Positions 7,128-12,802 of a DNA stretch of 12,802 nucleotides are shown here, piece after piece; within the stretch, counting starts at the first letter, position 1; each line of letters opens with the position of its first letter. Below the pieces are notes generated by a model. The model was not told where the DNA came from. It searched no databases and was given only the letters and a program-made list of their open reading frames with translations. The position numbers and the translations under genes are program-made. This DNA is from Betaproteobacteria bacterium (GTDB taxonomy: Bacteria; Pseudomonadota; Gammaproteobacteria; Burkholderiales; SG8-41). Location of the stretch: positions 1 to 12,802 of the forward strand of contig JAIOOZ010000249.1 of the NCBI GenBank assembly GCA_021414185.1, read 5' to 3'.

Positions 7128-8474
7128 ATGCAAACCAATGACACAGTAGCAGGGCGGCTGGGCAAGTTCGTATCCGGGATATCACTGGCGACTGTTCCGC
7201 CGGAGGTCGTCGAAAAAGCCAGGGCCTGCCTGCTTAACGCGTACGGCGTCGCGGTGGCAAGGCGCGCCGCGCTCGATACCGATGGCGAGATCGCCGGCGG
7301 GGCAACCATATTCGGCGACGGCCGCAAAACCACTATCAGTGGCGCGACGCTCGCCAACGGCGTGCTCTTCCACGGCCGCAATCAGGAAGATTTCACCTGG
7401 GGCTCCACGCACGCAGGCGTGGTGTTCATCCCGCTGCTGACCGCGCTGCTTGAAGCCAAGAAGCTGCCGATCGAGCGCCTGCTGCCCGCGGTGATCGCAG
7501 GCTACGAAGTCTCGGTCCTCCTCGACCGGACCTACGCAAACAAGACGACGCCGAATGGTTTTCGCGGCACGCCGCTGTACGGCTCGATCGGCGCCGCCGC
7601 GGCAGTCGCGCGGCTTTACGAATTGTCCGCCGCGCAGACGCAGGCCGCGCTGGCGAACGCGGCCGGCATGGCAGGCGGCACCCTGCAATCGCAGGCGGGC
7701 GGCAGCGACGAGTGGCGCTATCAGGTCGGGGTGTTCGGCACCGTGGGGCTGACTGCCGCGCAACTGGCGAAGGCGGGTTCCGTTTCGGCGCCCCTGGCGT
7801 TCGAAGGACGCGCCGGCTATGTGAAGGCACACGCAAGAACGGATTGCGATGCGGTCGCGCTGACGGCCAGGCTCGGCGAAGAATGGAACATCATGGACGT
7901 ATTCTTCAAGCCCTACCCTTTGCCGGCGTGGAACCAGACACCGGTGGACCTGGCGCTGCGCGTGCGCGAGAAAATCGCCAACAAGGCGGTGCGCCACGTC
8001 GAAGTGCGCATGAGCCAGTATGAAGTCAATTACCCGGGCAAAAATTCGAAAGGGCCGTTCGACAACGACACTTCGGCCAAACTGAGCATCGCGTTTACAG
8101 TGGCGACCACGCTCGCGCACGGCGCGCCGACCTTTCCCGTGCTGCTCGATTACAAGAACACCAAAACCACGCAGATGCTGGAGAAGATCGAACTGATCGG
8201 CGCCCCCGAAGTGGAAAGGCTGTGTTGCGTGATCAAGGTCGATTTCGAAAACGGCGAGCAGCTCACCGAGACCCTGCAACGGAGCGCCAAGGATTACAGT
8301 TTCAACTGCGACCAGGTCTCCGCCATGGTGCGCAGAATAGGCAGGGAAACGAGGGTGCCGGCTGAAGCATTCGACCGGCTGGACGAGTTCGTGCGCAAGC
8401 TGCCGGCGCAGGCGGCGGTCCAGGAAGTCGTCGACAGTTTTGCGTTGATGCCGCGCGACGCCAGGGCAGAGTAG
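7128..8474 (+). CDS. MmgE/PrpD family protein, module 2 (variant active-site motifs)
   Basis: This 448-residue cytoplasmic protein has the MmgE/PrpD fold. The ATG at 7128 is preferred because an AGGGA site directly precedes it; the longer frame from 7086 would overlap the Bug stop. The first signature reads FHGRNQEDFTWGSTHAGVVFIP (81-102). It keeps the histidine H95, but with HAG instead of HPG, and an RNQED cluster replaces the usual DD. The second signature reads FFKPYPLPAWNQTPVDLAL (259-277). K261 and PYP are present, but the downstream histidine position is taken by N269/Q270. These differences suggest a subfamily with another substrate or reaction rather than a broken gene, because the frame and length are intact. 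It follows its Bug partner by 25 nt and precedes the dioxygenase by 82 nt. The family is sure; dehydratase, decarboxylase or epimerase activity cannot be told apart. Confidence 0.93.
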   Translation: MQTNDTVAGRLGKFVSGISLATVPPEVVEKARACLLNAYGVAVARRAALDTDGEIAGGATIFGDGRKTTISGATLANGVLFHGRNQEDFTWGSTHAGVVFIPLLTALLEAKKLPIERLLPAVIAGYEVSVLLDRTYANKTTPNGFRGTPLYGSIGAAAAVARLYELSAAQTQAALANAAGMAGGTLQSQAGGSDEWRYQVGVFGTVGLTAAQLAKAGSVSAPLAFEGRAGYVKAHARTDCDAVALTARLGEEWNIMDVFFKPYPLPAWNQTPVDLALRVREKIANKAVRHVEVRMSQYEVNYPGKNSKGPFDNDTSAKLSIAFTVATTLAHGAPTFPVLLDYKNTKTTQMLEKIELIGAPEVERLCCVIKVDFENGEQLTETLQRSAKDYSFNCDQVSAMVRRIGRETRVPAEAFDRLDEFVRKLPAQAAVQEVVDSFALMPRDARAE

Positions 8475-8556
8475 CCAGCTCCGCGACCGCAAGCGCGCGG
8501 CAATTGGTGTAAACTTTTCGCACGGGCTGGTATAAGCCACACTTGCGAGGAGCAGT

Positions 8557-9456
8557 ATGTTTCAAATCCGTCCATTCGACGCGCCGCTGGGCGCGGAAGT
8601 CATCGATATCGATCTTGGAAAACCGCTCGCGGCCGCCGACTACGAGCGCATGATCAATGCATTTCACGATCACTCGCTGCTGGTCTTCCGCGATCAGGAC
8701 ATCACCCCCGAGCAACACATTGCGTTCAGCAAGCGGCTGGGTGAATTGCAGGTGCACATCCAGAGCACTTACCACCTGCCGGGATACCCGGAAATCTATT
8801 CGATTTCGAACGTGGTCGACGAGAACGGCAAGCCGATCGGTCTCGCCGATGCCGGCAAGGTATGGCATACCGATCTGTCTTACGTGACGCAGCCGAGCCG
8901 CTGCTCGCTGCTGCACGCGCTGGAAGTGCCTCACGACGACTCTGGCAAACCGCTTGGCGATACTTTGTTCGCGAGCACGATACGCGCTTACGAGGCGCTG
9001 CCGGATGCGACCAAGCGGCGACTCGTGGGACTCAAGGCAATGCACAGCTATATGCATATTTTCGACAAGATCACCGCCATGAAGCGCGTCGGCGCGGCCA
9101 ATCTCGTGCCGCTTACGGAAGAGCAAAAGAAAAAGGTGCCTGACGTCATGCACCCCGTGGTCATCACGCACCCCTATACGCGCAAGAAAATACTCTTCGT
9201 CAACGAGGGCATCACGGTCAGCATCGCCGGCCTGCCCCAGGCGGAGGGCGCTGCGCTGCTGCAGGAGCTCGTCGATCATGCGCACAAGCCGGAGTTCGTC
9301 TACCGCCATAGCTGGCGCGCCGGTGATCTGCTGATGTGGGACAACTTTTCTACCCAGCATCTGGCGATGCACGATTACGCCCTGCCGCGACGGCGGCGCA
9401 TGCGGCGGACTACCGTGCAGGGCTCGACGCCGGTCTACGACCCGCTGCCCACTTGA
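8557..9456 (+). CDS. TauD/TfdA-type Fe(II)/2-oxoglutarate-dependent dioxygenase
   Basis: This 299-residue cytoplasmic enzyme belongs to the TauD/TfdA family, which couples 2-oxoglutarate decarboxylation to hydroxylation of substrates such as taurine, aryloxy acids or other carboxylates and sulfonates. GAGGAG (8547-8552) precedes the ATG at 8557. The N-terminal DAPLGAEVIDIDLGKPL (8-24) is typical. The iron motif is WHTD (103-106: H104 and D106), and the distal histidine is H268 in WDNFSTQHLAMHDY (261-274). The arginine-rich RRRRMRRTTVQG (278-289) supplies the 2-oxoglutarate carboxylate-binding arginine. All catalytic residues are present. It sits between the two plus-strand Bug-MmgE modules (82 nt after one enzyme, 68 nt before the next receptor). 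A substrate related to what the receptors import is plausible but unproven; a desulfonation or dealkylation role cannot be excluded. Confidence 0.95.
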   Translation: MFQIRPFDAPLGAEVIDIDLGKPLAAADYERMINAFHDHSLLVFRDQDITPEQHIAFSKRLGELQVHIQSTYHLPGYPEIYSISNVVDENGKPIGLADAGKVWHTDLSYVTQPSRCSLLHALEVPHDDSGKPLGDTLFASTIRAYEALPDATKRRLVGLKAMHSYMHIFDKITAMKRVGAANLVPLTEEQKKKVPDVMHPVVITHPYTRKKILFVNEGITVSIAGLPQAEGAALLQELVDHAHKPEFVYRHSWRAGDLLMWDNFSTQHLAMHDYALPRRRRMRRTTVQGSTPVYDPLPT

Positions 9457-9524
9457 TCGCGCCGCGCGGCACGCGGGATCATTGTCAAAAAGCGCCGGCC
9501 GGCTTGCTGCGCACATGCGTCAGC

Positions 9525-10502
9525 GTGCGCAAACCGGTTGTGTGCGGCATCGTGGCGGGAATGTTGACCGTGCTACTGCCGGCCTTCGCAGCGGCTCAAG
9601 CATATCCTGCGCGTCCCATCAGACTCGTGGTCGGATTCGCGCCCGGGGGCGCCAACGATATCGTCGCGAGAATTCTTGCCCAGAAGCTGACCGACGATCT
9701 TGCCCAGCAAGTCGTCGTCGACAACCGGCCCGGTGCAGATGGCGCGATTGCAATCACGATGGTAGCCAAATCATCGGCGCCCGACGGTTACACGCTGCTG
9801 CTGGTGCCGGCCTCTTTTTCGTACAATACCGCGCTTCAACCAGATCCACCTTATCAACCTAAGCGGGATTTCTCTGCGGTCTCGCTGGTCGCCAAAGCAC
9901 CGTTCATATTGCTTGCGAACCCCGGCGTTCCCATAGCCACACTGCAGGAGCTGATTGCAGCCGCGAAGGCGCAGCCGGGTTCGCTTGCATATGCAACCGG
10001 CGGCGTCGGCAACCTGACGCATCTGGCGGGTGAACTCCTGAAAAAGATGGCGGGCATCAACATCAACCCGATTCCCTATCGCGGCACGGGGCCCGCGCTG
10101 ACCGATTTGATGGGTGGCCAGGTTCCGCTGCAGATGGCCGCCATTCTTTCGACCGTGTCTTTGGTGGGATCGGGCAAAGTCCGCGCATTGGGCGTGACTT
10201 CAGCCAAACGCTCGCAGGTTGTGCCCGCGGTGCCGACGATCGCCGAATCAGGCGTGCCCGGTTATGAGGCAGTCGGCTGGTGGGCCGTCATGGCGCCGCG
10301 CAGTTTGCCCGTGGAAATTGCCGCCAGGCTCAACCGGGCTATTGTTACGGCGCTCGCGGCCAAAGAGGTGCAGGACAAGTTCCTGCGGCAGGGCGCCGAA
10401 CCGGAAGCCAGCACGCCGGCCGCGCTAGTTGCGCACATCGACAGCGAGTCGCAGAAGTGGGCAAGAGTGCTGAAAGAGGCCAACATCCAGTTGAATCCGT
10501 AA
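9525..10502 (+). CDS. Tripartite tricarboxylate transporter substrate-binding protein (Bug family), module 3
   Basis: This periplasmic Bug receptor has about 325 residues. The open frame runs upstream to 9336 inside the dioxygenase gene, but the signal peptide fixes the real start near 9525. A GTG there gives VRKPVVCGIVAGMLTVL, with cleavage near FAAAQA (21-26) and the mature start YPARPIRLVVGFAPGGAND. A TTG at 9504 or an ATG at 9561 are alternatives; the latter would leave a short signal peptide with no basic residue. No clear Shine-Dalgarno precedes any of them. Later landmarks are QQVVVDNRPGADG, APDGYTLLL, PIPYRGTGPALTDLMGGQ, and the C-terminal SQKWARVLKEANIQLNP. One extra residue (KSSAPDGYT) sits before the usual DGYT turn compared with its neighbours here. 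It follows the dioxygenase by 68 nt and is followed by a hairpin with a T-run, then by MmgE/PrpD 173 nt downstream. Confidence 0.93.
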   Translation: MRKPVVCGIVAGMLTVLLPAFAAAQAYPARPIRLVVGFAPGGANDIVARILAQKLTDDLAQQVVVDNRPGADGAIAITMVAKSSAPDGYTLLLVPASFSYNTALQPDPPYQPKRDFSAVSLVAKAPFILLANPGVPIATLQELIAAAKAQPGSLAYATGGVGNLTHLAGELLKKMAGININPIPYRGTGPALTDLMGGQVPLQMAAILSTVSLVGSGKVRALGVTSAKRSQVVPAVPTIAESGVPGYEAVGWWAVMAPRSLPVEIAARLNRAIVTALAAKEVQDKFLRQGAEPEASTPAALVAHIDSESQKWARVLKEANIQLNP

Positions 10503-10520
10503 TCGAACGGCAAACGCTGC

Positions 10521-10558
10521 GGTAGCAACTGTCTTTGGTTGCCTGGCTACCGGTTTTT
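10521..10558 (+). terminator. Possible rho-independent terminator after the third Bug gene
   Basis: GGTAGC (10521-10526) pairs with GCTACC (10546-10551), and an inner CAAC/GTTG pairing can extend it with a bulge on the 3' side. A T5 run (10554-10558) follows after two G residues. The stem is only moderately stable, so it may be a partial terminator that lowers expression of the MmgE/PrpD gene at 10676 relative to the receptor. Confidence 0.42.
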
Positions 10559-10675
10559 CAATATAGAACTACTCCGGTTGCCCGGTATTATTTTGTGCGG
10601 GACAATTCGCGCAGGGCACAAGGTGCGTCGCAGCGCGTCTTTCAATAGCATTCCGGCAATGAGGAGAGCAACAAC

Positions 10676-12073
10676 ATGGCATCGTTAAGTCGCCAGCTTG
10701 CGCGCTGGATCACAGGTCTCAAGTACGAAGACCTGCCGCCGGCGGTAATCGACCGTGCGAAAGGCGTCACGCTGCACTGCCTGTCGTCGATATTGATCGG
10801 CTCGCAGACCAAGCCGGGCCGCGATGCGGTCAAGCTCATGACCGACGAAGAAGAGGGCGTGAAGCGCGGCGCGACCATCCTGGTCAGTGGCCAGAAAGTC
10901 ACCAAGGGCGGCGCCGCGTTTGCCAATGCCGAAATGGCGTTTTCAGGCGGCAAGTGGGACACGTTCCGCATGTTGATGCACCCGGGCACCAGCGTGCCGC
11001 CGGCGGCGCTGGCGGCGGCCGAAGAAGCGGGCGCATCCGGCAAGGAATTCATTACCGCGGTTGCGGCGGGATATGAGGTGATGGAGCGTCTTGCTGCGGA
11101 ATTCATTCCGACGCTGGCGGCGCGCGGGTTTCATGCGAGTCCGATATTCGGCGTGTTCGGCGGCGCGATTGCGGCCGCCAAGATATTCAAACTCGACGAA
11201 GACCAGATGAACAGCACCATCGCGCTGTGCGCGAGCCTCGCCAGCGGCAACGTCGAAGGCGCGCGCAGCGGCGGCAAGGCATTGCGCGAAGGCGCTGCAG
11301 TGCGTAACTCCATGCTGGCCGTGGCGCTCGCGCGCCAGGGGCATGTGGGCGGCGAGACCGTGCTCGAAGGTGACGCCGGTTTCTATCACGCGTATGTCGG
11401 CAACAACCAGGGCAAACTGACCTATAGCTTTACCGGCGACACGCACGCGAGCCTCGCAAAAATCACCGCCAACCTCGGCAAGGACTGGATATTTCTCGAA
11501 ACGCTCTACCGCATCTATTCGATTTCGGGCTACAACATCGCGCACGTCGATGTGACGGCAAAGCTCTGCAAGGACAACGATATCCGGCCCGAGAACATCG
11601 ATCGCATAGAAGCCGTGGTGAACTGGCTGGAGACGCAGTATCCGAGTCCGGCATTTGCGGTGCGCCGCGAAGATACCAACCGACAACCCGGCAGCACTGC
11701 GTACCATCTCGCCTACGCCGCCATCACGCGCAGCTTCCCGATGTTGGGCGACTGGGCGCCGCAGAGTTCGCGCGCCGACGATCCGCCGCAAGTAATGGAA
11801 CTGACGAACCGCGTGACGATCATCCCGTCGCCGACGATGACGCTGTTTGGCCCGCGCATCACGATTTTCACCAAGGACGGCAAAAGCCACACGCTGCAGG
11901 GGACCGGCCGCGAATTCATCTGGGATTTCGAGGAAGAAGTGCGCCGCATCCGCGGTATCGATCCCGGCCTGCCGATTCCCATTCCTCAGTATGAAGCTGT
12001 CATCGAGACCTGCCGCACTCTGAACCGCCAGCCGCGCGCCGACGCGCTGGTCAAGCTGATGCTTAAAAAATAA
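10676..12073 (+). CDS. MmgE/PrpD family protein, module 3 (long form)
   Basis: This 465-residue cytoplasmic protein is the longest of the three MmgE/PrpD members. GAGGAG (10661-10666) lies 9 nt before the ATG at 10676. The first signature is GGKWDTFRMLMHPGTSVPPAAL (91-112), with D95 and the HPG histidine H102 but no DD pair. The second region is FLETLYRIYSISGYNIAHVD (273-292): arginine (R279) stands where the family usually has the lysine of FKPYP, while H290 and the aspartate are kept. An unusually long C-terminal region runs from about residue 320, including RQPGSTAYHLAYAAITRSF and WDFEEEVRRIRGIDPG. The frame is intact. It is separated from its Bug partner by 173 nt containing a possible terminator, so it may have its own promoter; none was convincing. 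A strong terminator follows the stop. The reaction is unknown. Confidence 0.93.
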   Translation: MASLSRQLARWITGLKYEDLPPAVIDRAKGVTLHCLSSILIGSQTKPGRDAVKLMTDEEEGVKRGATILVSGQKVTKGGAAFANAEMAFSGGKWDTFRMLMHPGTSVPPAALAAAEEAGASGKEFITAVAAGYEVMERLAAEFIPTLAARGFHASPIFGVFGGAIAAAKIFKLDEDQMNSTIALCASLASGNVEGARSGGKALREGAAVRNSMLAVALARQGHVGGETVLEGDAGFYHAYVGNNQGKLTYSFTGDTHASLAKITANLGKDWIFLETLYRIYSISGYNIAHVDVTAKLCKDNDIRPENIDRIEAVVNWLETQYPSPAFAVRREDTNRQPGSTAYHLAYAAITRSFPMLGDWAPQSSRADDPPQVMELTNRVTIIPSPTMTLFGPRITIFTKDGKSHTLQGTGREFIWDFEEEVRRIRGIDPGLPIPIPQYEAVIETCRTLNRQPRADALVKLMLKK

Positions 12074-12094
12074 GGCGGCCGCCATCAAAGACAA

Positions 12095-12125
12095 GGGCTC
12101 GCAGCGATGCGGGCCCTTTTTGTTT
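12095..12125 (+). terminator. Rho-independent terminator of the plus-strand cluster
   Basis: GGGCTCGCA (12095-12103) pairs with TGCGGGCCC (12108-12116) over nine base pairs, one a G-U wobble, around a GCGA tetraloop. T5 (12117-12121), G and T3 follow directly. It lies 21 nt after the stop of the last MmgE/PrpD gene and is the clearest terminator in the window. Confidence 0.9.
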
Positions 12126-12294
12126 CTGCAGCGCGAAGAATGCGCGGCGGTTCAAGCTCCCGCTCCATGCGGCACTGTGTGTTAGCGAACATACGCCCGT
12201 GGACGTTTGCTGTAACGTTCTTCCATGCCGTAGTGCGGTCGTTTTCAAACGTTTCGCCTGCGTCATAGCGTGAACCGAATTTCGTTTGCGTTAA

Positions 12295-12308
12295 TCTCAA
12301 TATTGAGA
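12295..12308. promoter_or_regulatory. 14-bp perfect palindrome at the ribosome binding site of the DUF1328 gene
   Basis: TCTCAATATTGAGA (12295-12308) is a perfect palindrome. Its last base is the first of the AAGGAG ribosome binding site (12308-12313) of the gene at 12320. It could be an operator for a dimeric repressor or a short hairpin that affects initiation. The upstream gap (12126-12294) holds no gene and no promoter I can defend. Confidence 0.4.
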
Positions 12309-12319
12309 AGGAGTCTCAC

Positions 12320-12484
12320 ATGATCTCTTGGGCCGTAACATTCTTTGTCATCGCGCTGATCGCCGCCGTTCTGGGTTTCAGCGGCATCGCCGGCACCGCG
12401 GTAAATCTCGCTTGGATTTGCGCCGTCATCGGCATTATTCTTGCGCTCGTTTTTGGCGTCATGGGGCGTCGTCCTCCCGTCTAA
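12320..12484 (+). CDS. DUF1328 (YtjA-type) small membrane protein
   Basis: This 54-residue inner-membrane protein matches the DUF1328 pattern. It starts MISWAVTFFVIALIAAVLGFSGIAGTAV, with the typical FxIALIAAxLGFxGIAG core. A second hydrophobic segment (AWICAVIGIILALVFGV, 31-47) and a short basic tail (GRRPPV) follow. Two transmembrane helices are expected. AAGGAG (12308-12313) sits 6 nt before the ATG. The family is widespread in Proteobacteria and has no assigned biochemical role; stress-related expression has been suggested for relatives, but nothing here shows it. It stands alone between a terminator at 12095-12125 and a strong hairpin at 12495-12532, so it is probably a single-gene unit. 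It is also absent from simple length-filtered gene lists because of its size. Confidence 0.92.
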   Translation: MISWAVTFFVIALIAAVLGFSGIAGTAVNLAWICAVIGIILALVFGVMGRRPPV

Positions 12485-12494
12485 GTCTGGACTT

Positions 12495-12532
12495 GCGGCC
12501 GGCCATCCGGGCAATTGCCGGAGGCTGGCCGT
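12495..12532 (+). terminator. Long GC-rich hairpin after the DUF1328 gene
   Basis: GGCCGGCC (12497-12504) pairs with GGCTGGCC (12523-12530) with one G-U wobble; C12496-G12531 and G12495-U12532 extend the stem. An inner CCGG/CCGG pairing (12507-12510, 12518-12521) closes a loop around CAATT. It begins 11 nt after the DUF1328 stop. No U-tract follows, so it could protect the 3' end or act with Rho rather than terminate by itself. Confidence 0.4.
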
Positions 12533-12672
12533 GCTCTGCCAACATAAGCAGTGCAGGGCGGGCAGCTATGCACCAGTAATTGATGCAATCCGAAGTGAAA
12601 ATAGCTGCATTACCGAAGGGTCAGCCGCAAGCTCACTCCGGTACTGCCTGAGCATGTACGCCGTAAACCCGC

Positions 12673-12802
12673 ATGTCTGAAAACGTTCCCCATTTTAAGC
12701 GTAACGCCGGGATCATAGGCGTCGCCTGCGGCCTCGGCGCGCTTGACCGCGGCTGCGAGGATGGCCCGGAAATGTTGCGCAGGCTTGGTTTCTTCCTTGA
12801 AT
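12673..12802 (+). CDS. Arginase/agmatinase family protein, N-terminal part only
   Basis: The last 130 bases carry the first 43 codons of a gene that leaves the right edge. After a polar start (MSENVPHFKRNA) comes GIIGVACGLGALDRGCEDGPEMLRRLGFF (13-41). This corresponds to the first strand and glycine-rich loop of the ureohydrolase fold: IIGVP-like strand, G-L-G-A loop, then G-x-x-x-GP-x-x-L-R. The family hydrolyses arginine, agmatine, formiminoglutamate or related guanidino compounds with a binuclear manganese site. Those metal ligands lie further downstream and are not visible here. No strong Shine-Dalgarno precedes the ATG at 12673; an earlier ATG at 12654 is out of frame. The 140 bp between the hairpin at 12532 and this start holds nothing else I can support. 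Confidence 0.8.
   Translation, partial: MSENVPHFKRNAGIIGVACGLGALDRGCEDGPEMLRRLGFFLE

Noticed and set aside
6101..7381. 426-codon minus-strand open frame
   Set aside because: It spans the Bug gene and the start of MmgE/PrpD on the opposite strand; no domain is recognisable.
8504..8536. Possible promoter TTGGTG ... TATAAG before the dioxygenase
   Set aside because: The spacer is 21 bp, too long for a sigma-70 promoter, and the gene fits a shared transcript with only an 82-nt gap.
7182..8540. 452-codon minus-strand open frame
   Set aside because: It lies opposite the module-2 MmgE/PrpD gene, has His/Arg-rich low-complexity composition and no recognisable domain. The plus strand has clear motifs and a ribosome binding site.
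8302..9516. 404-codon minus-strand open frame
   Set aside because: It lies antisense to the TauD-type dioxygenase, whose catalytic residues are all present on the plus strand.
1061..12073. Recent tandem duplication of Bug-MmgE modules
   Set aside because: Copies differ in length, loop motifs (PGSG or PGG) and active-site signatures, and no long shared DNA stretch was visible, so they are old paralogues or separate arrivals.
10943..12094. 383-codon minus-strand open frame
   Set aside because: It is antisense to the module-3 MmgE/PrpD gene; no motif and biased composition typical of shadow frames.

Overview
The window looks like chromosomal DNA of a GC-rich betaproteobacterium, most likely in or near the Burkholderiales. 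The main reason is the density of periplasmic tripartite tricarboxylate transporter receptors (Bug/TctC family): five in 12.8 kb. This expansion is typical of Bordetella, Achromobacter, Cupriavidus and relatives. No rRNA, tRNA, CRISPR array, phage gene or insertion sequence was recognised.

Layout, left to right. A Bug gene runs off the left edge on the minus strand (182 to 1). Divergent from it is a DUF1080 lipoprotein gene (334-931) broken by a 4-bp tandem duplication. A minus-strand cluster follows, read from 4590 down to 1061: Bug, Bug, MmgE/PrpD. A divergent control region at about 4591-4881 separates it from a long plus-strand cluster (4882-12073): VOC-family enzyme, a 73-aa small protein, YbaK-type deacylase, Bug, MmgE/PrpD, TauD/TfdA-type dioxygenase, Bug, MmgE/PrpD. 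A clear rho-independent terminator closes it at 12095-12125. A 54-aa DUF1328 membrane protein (12320-12484) stands alone, and an arginase-family gene starts at 12673 and leaves the right edge.

The organising theme is a Bug receptor followed directly by an MmgE/PrpD enzyme. This pair occurs three times (3438-1061 on the minus strand; 6131-8474 and 9525-12073 on the plus strand). The copies are clearly divergent in protein sequence, and the three enzymes differ at the conserved active-site motifs. No membrane subunits (TctA/TctB) are present, so the receptors must use permeases encoded elsewhere or act as sensors. With the TauD-type dioxygenase and the VOC enzyme, the locus reads as an accessory region for capturing and processing several carboxylic acids. 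The substrates cannot be read from the sequence; that functional link is inference.

Smaller items include a perfect 10-bp-stem hairpin between Bug and MmgE in the minus cluster, and a 14-bp perfect palindrome touching the ribosome binding site of the DUF1328 gene. There are also candidate promoters facing both ways at 4623-4760. I see no convincing evidence of a wholly new system; the repeated receptor-enzyme module is the most notable structure.
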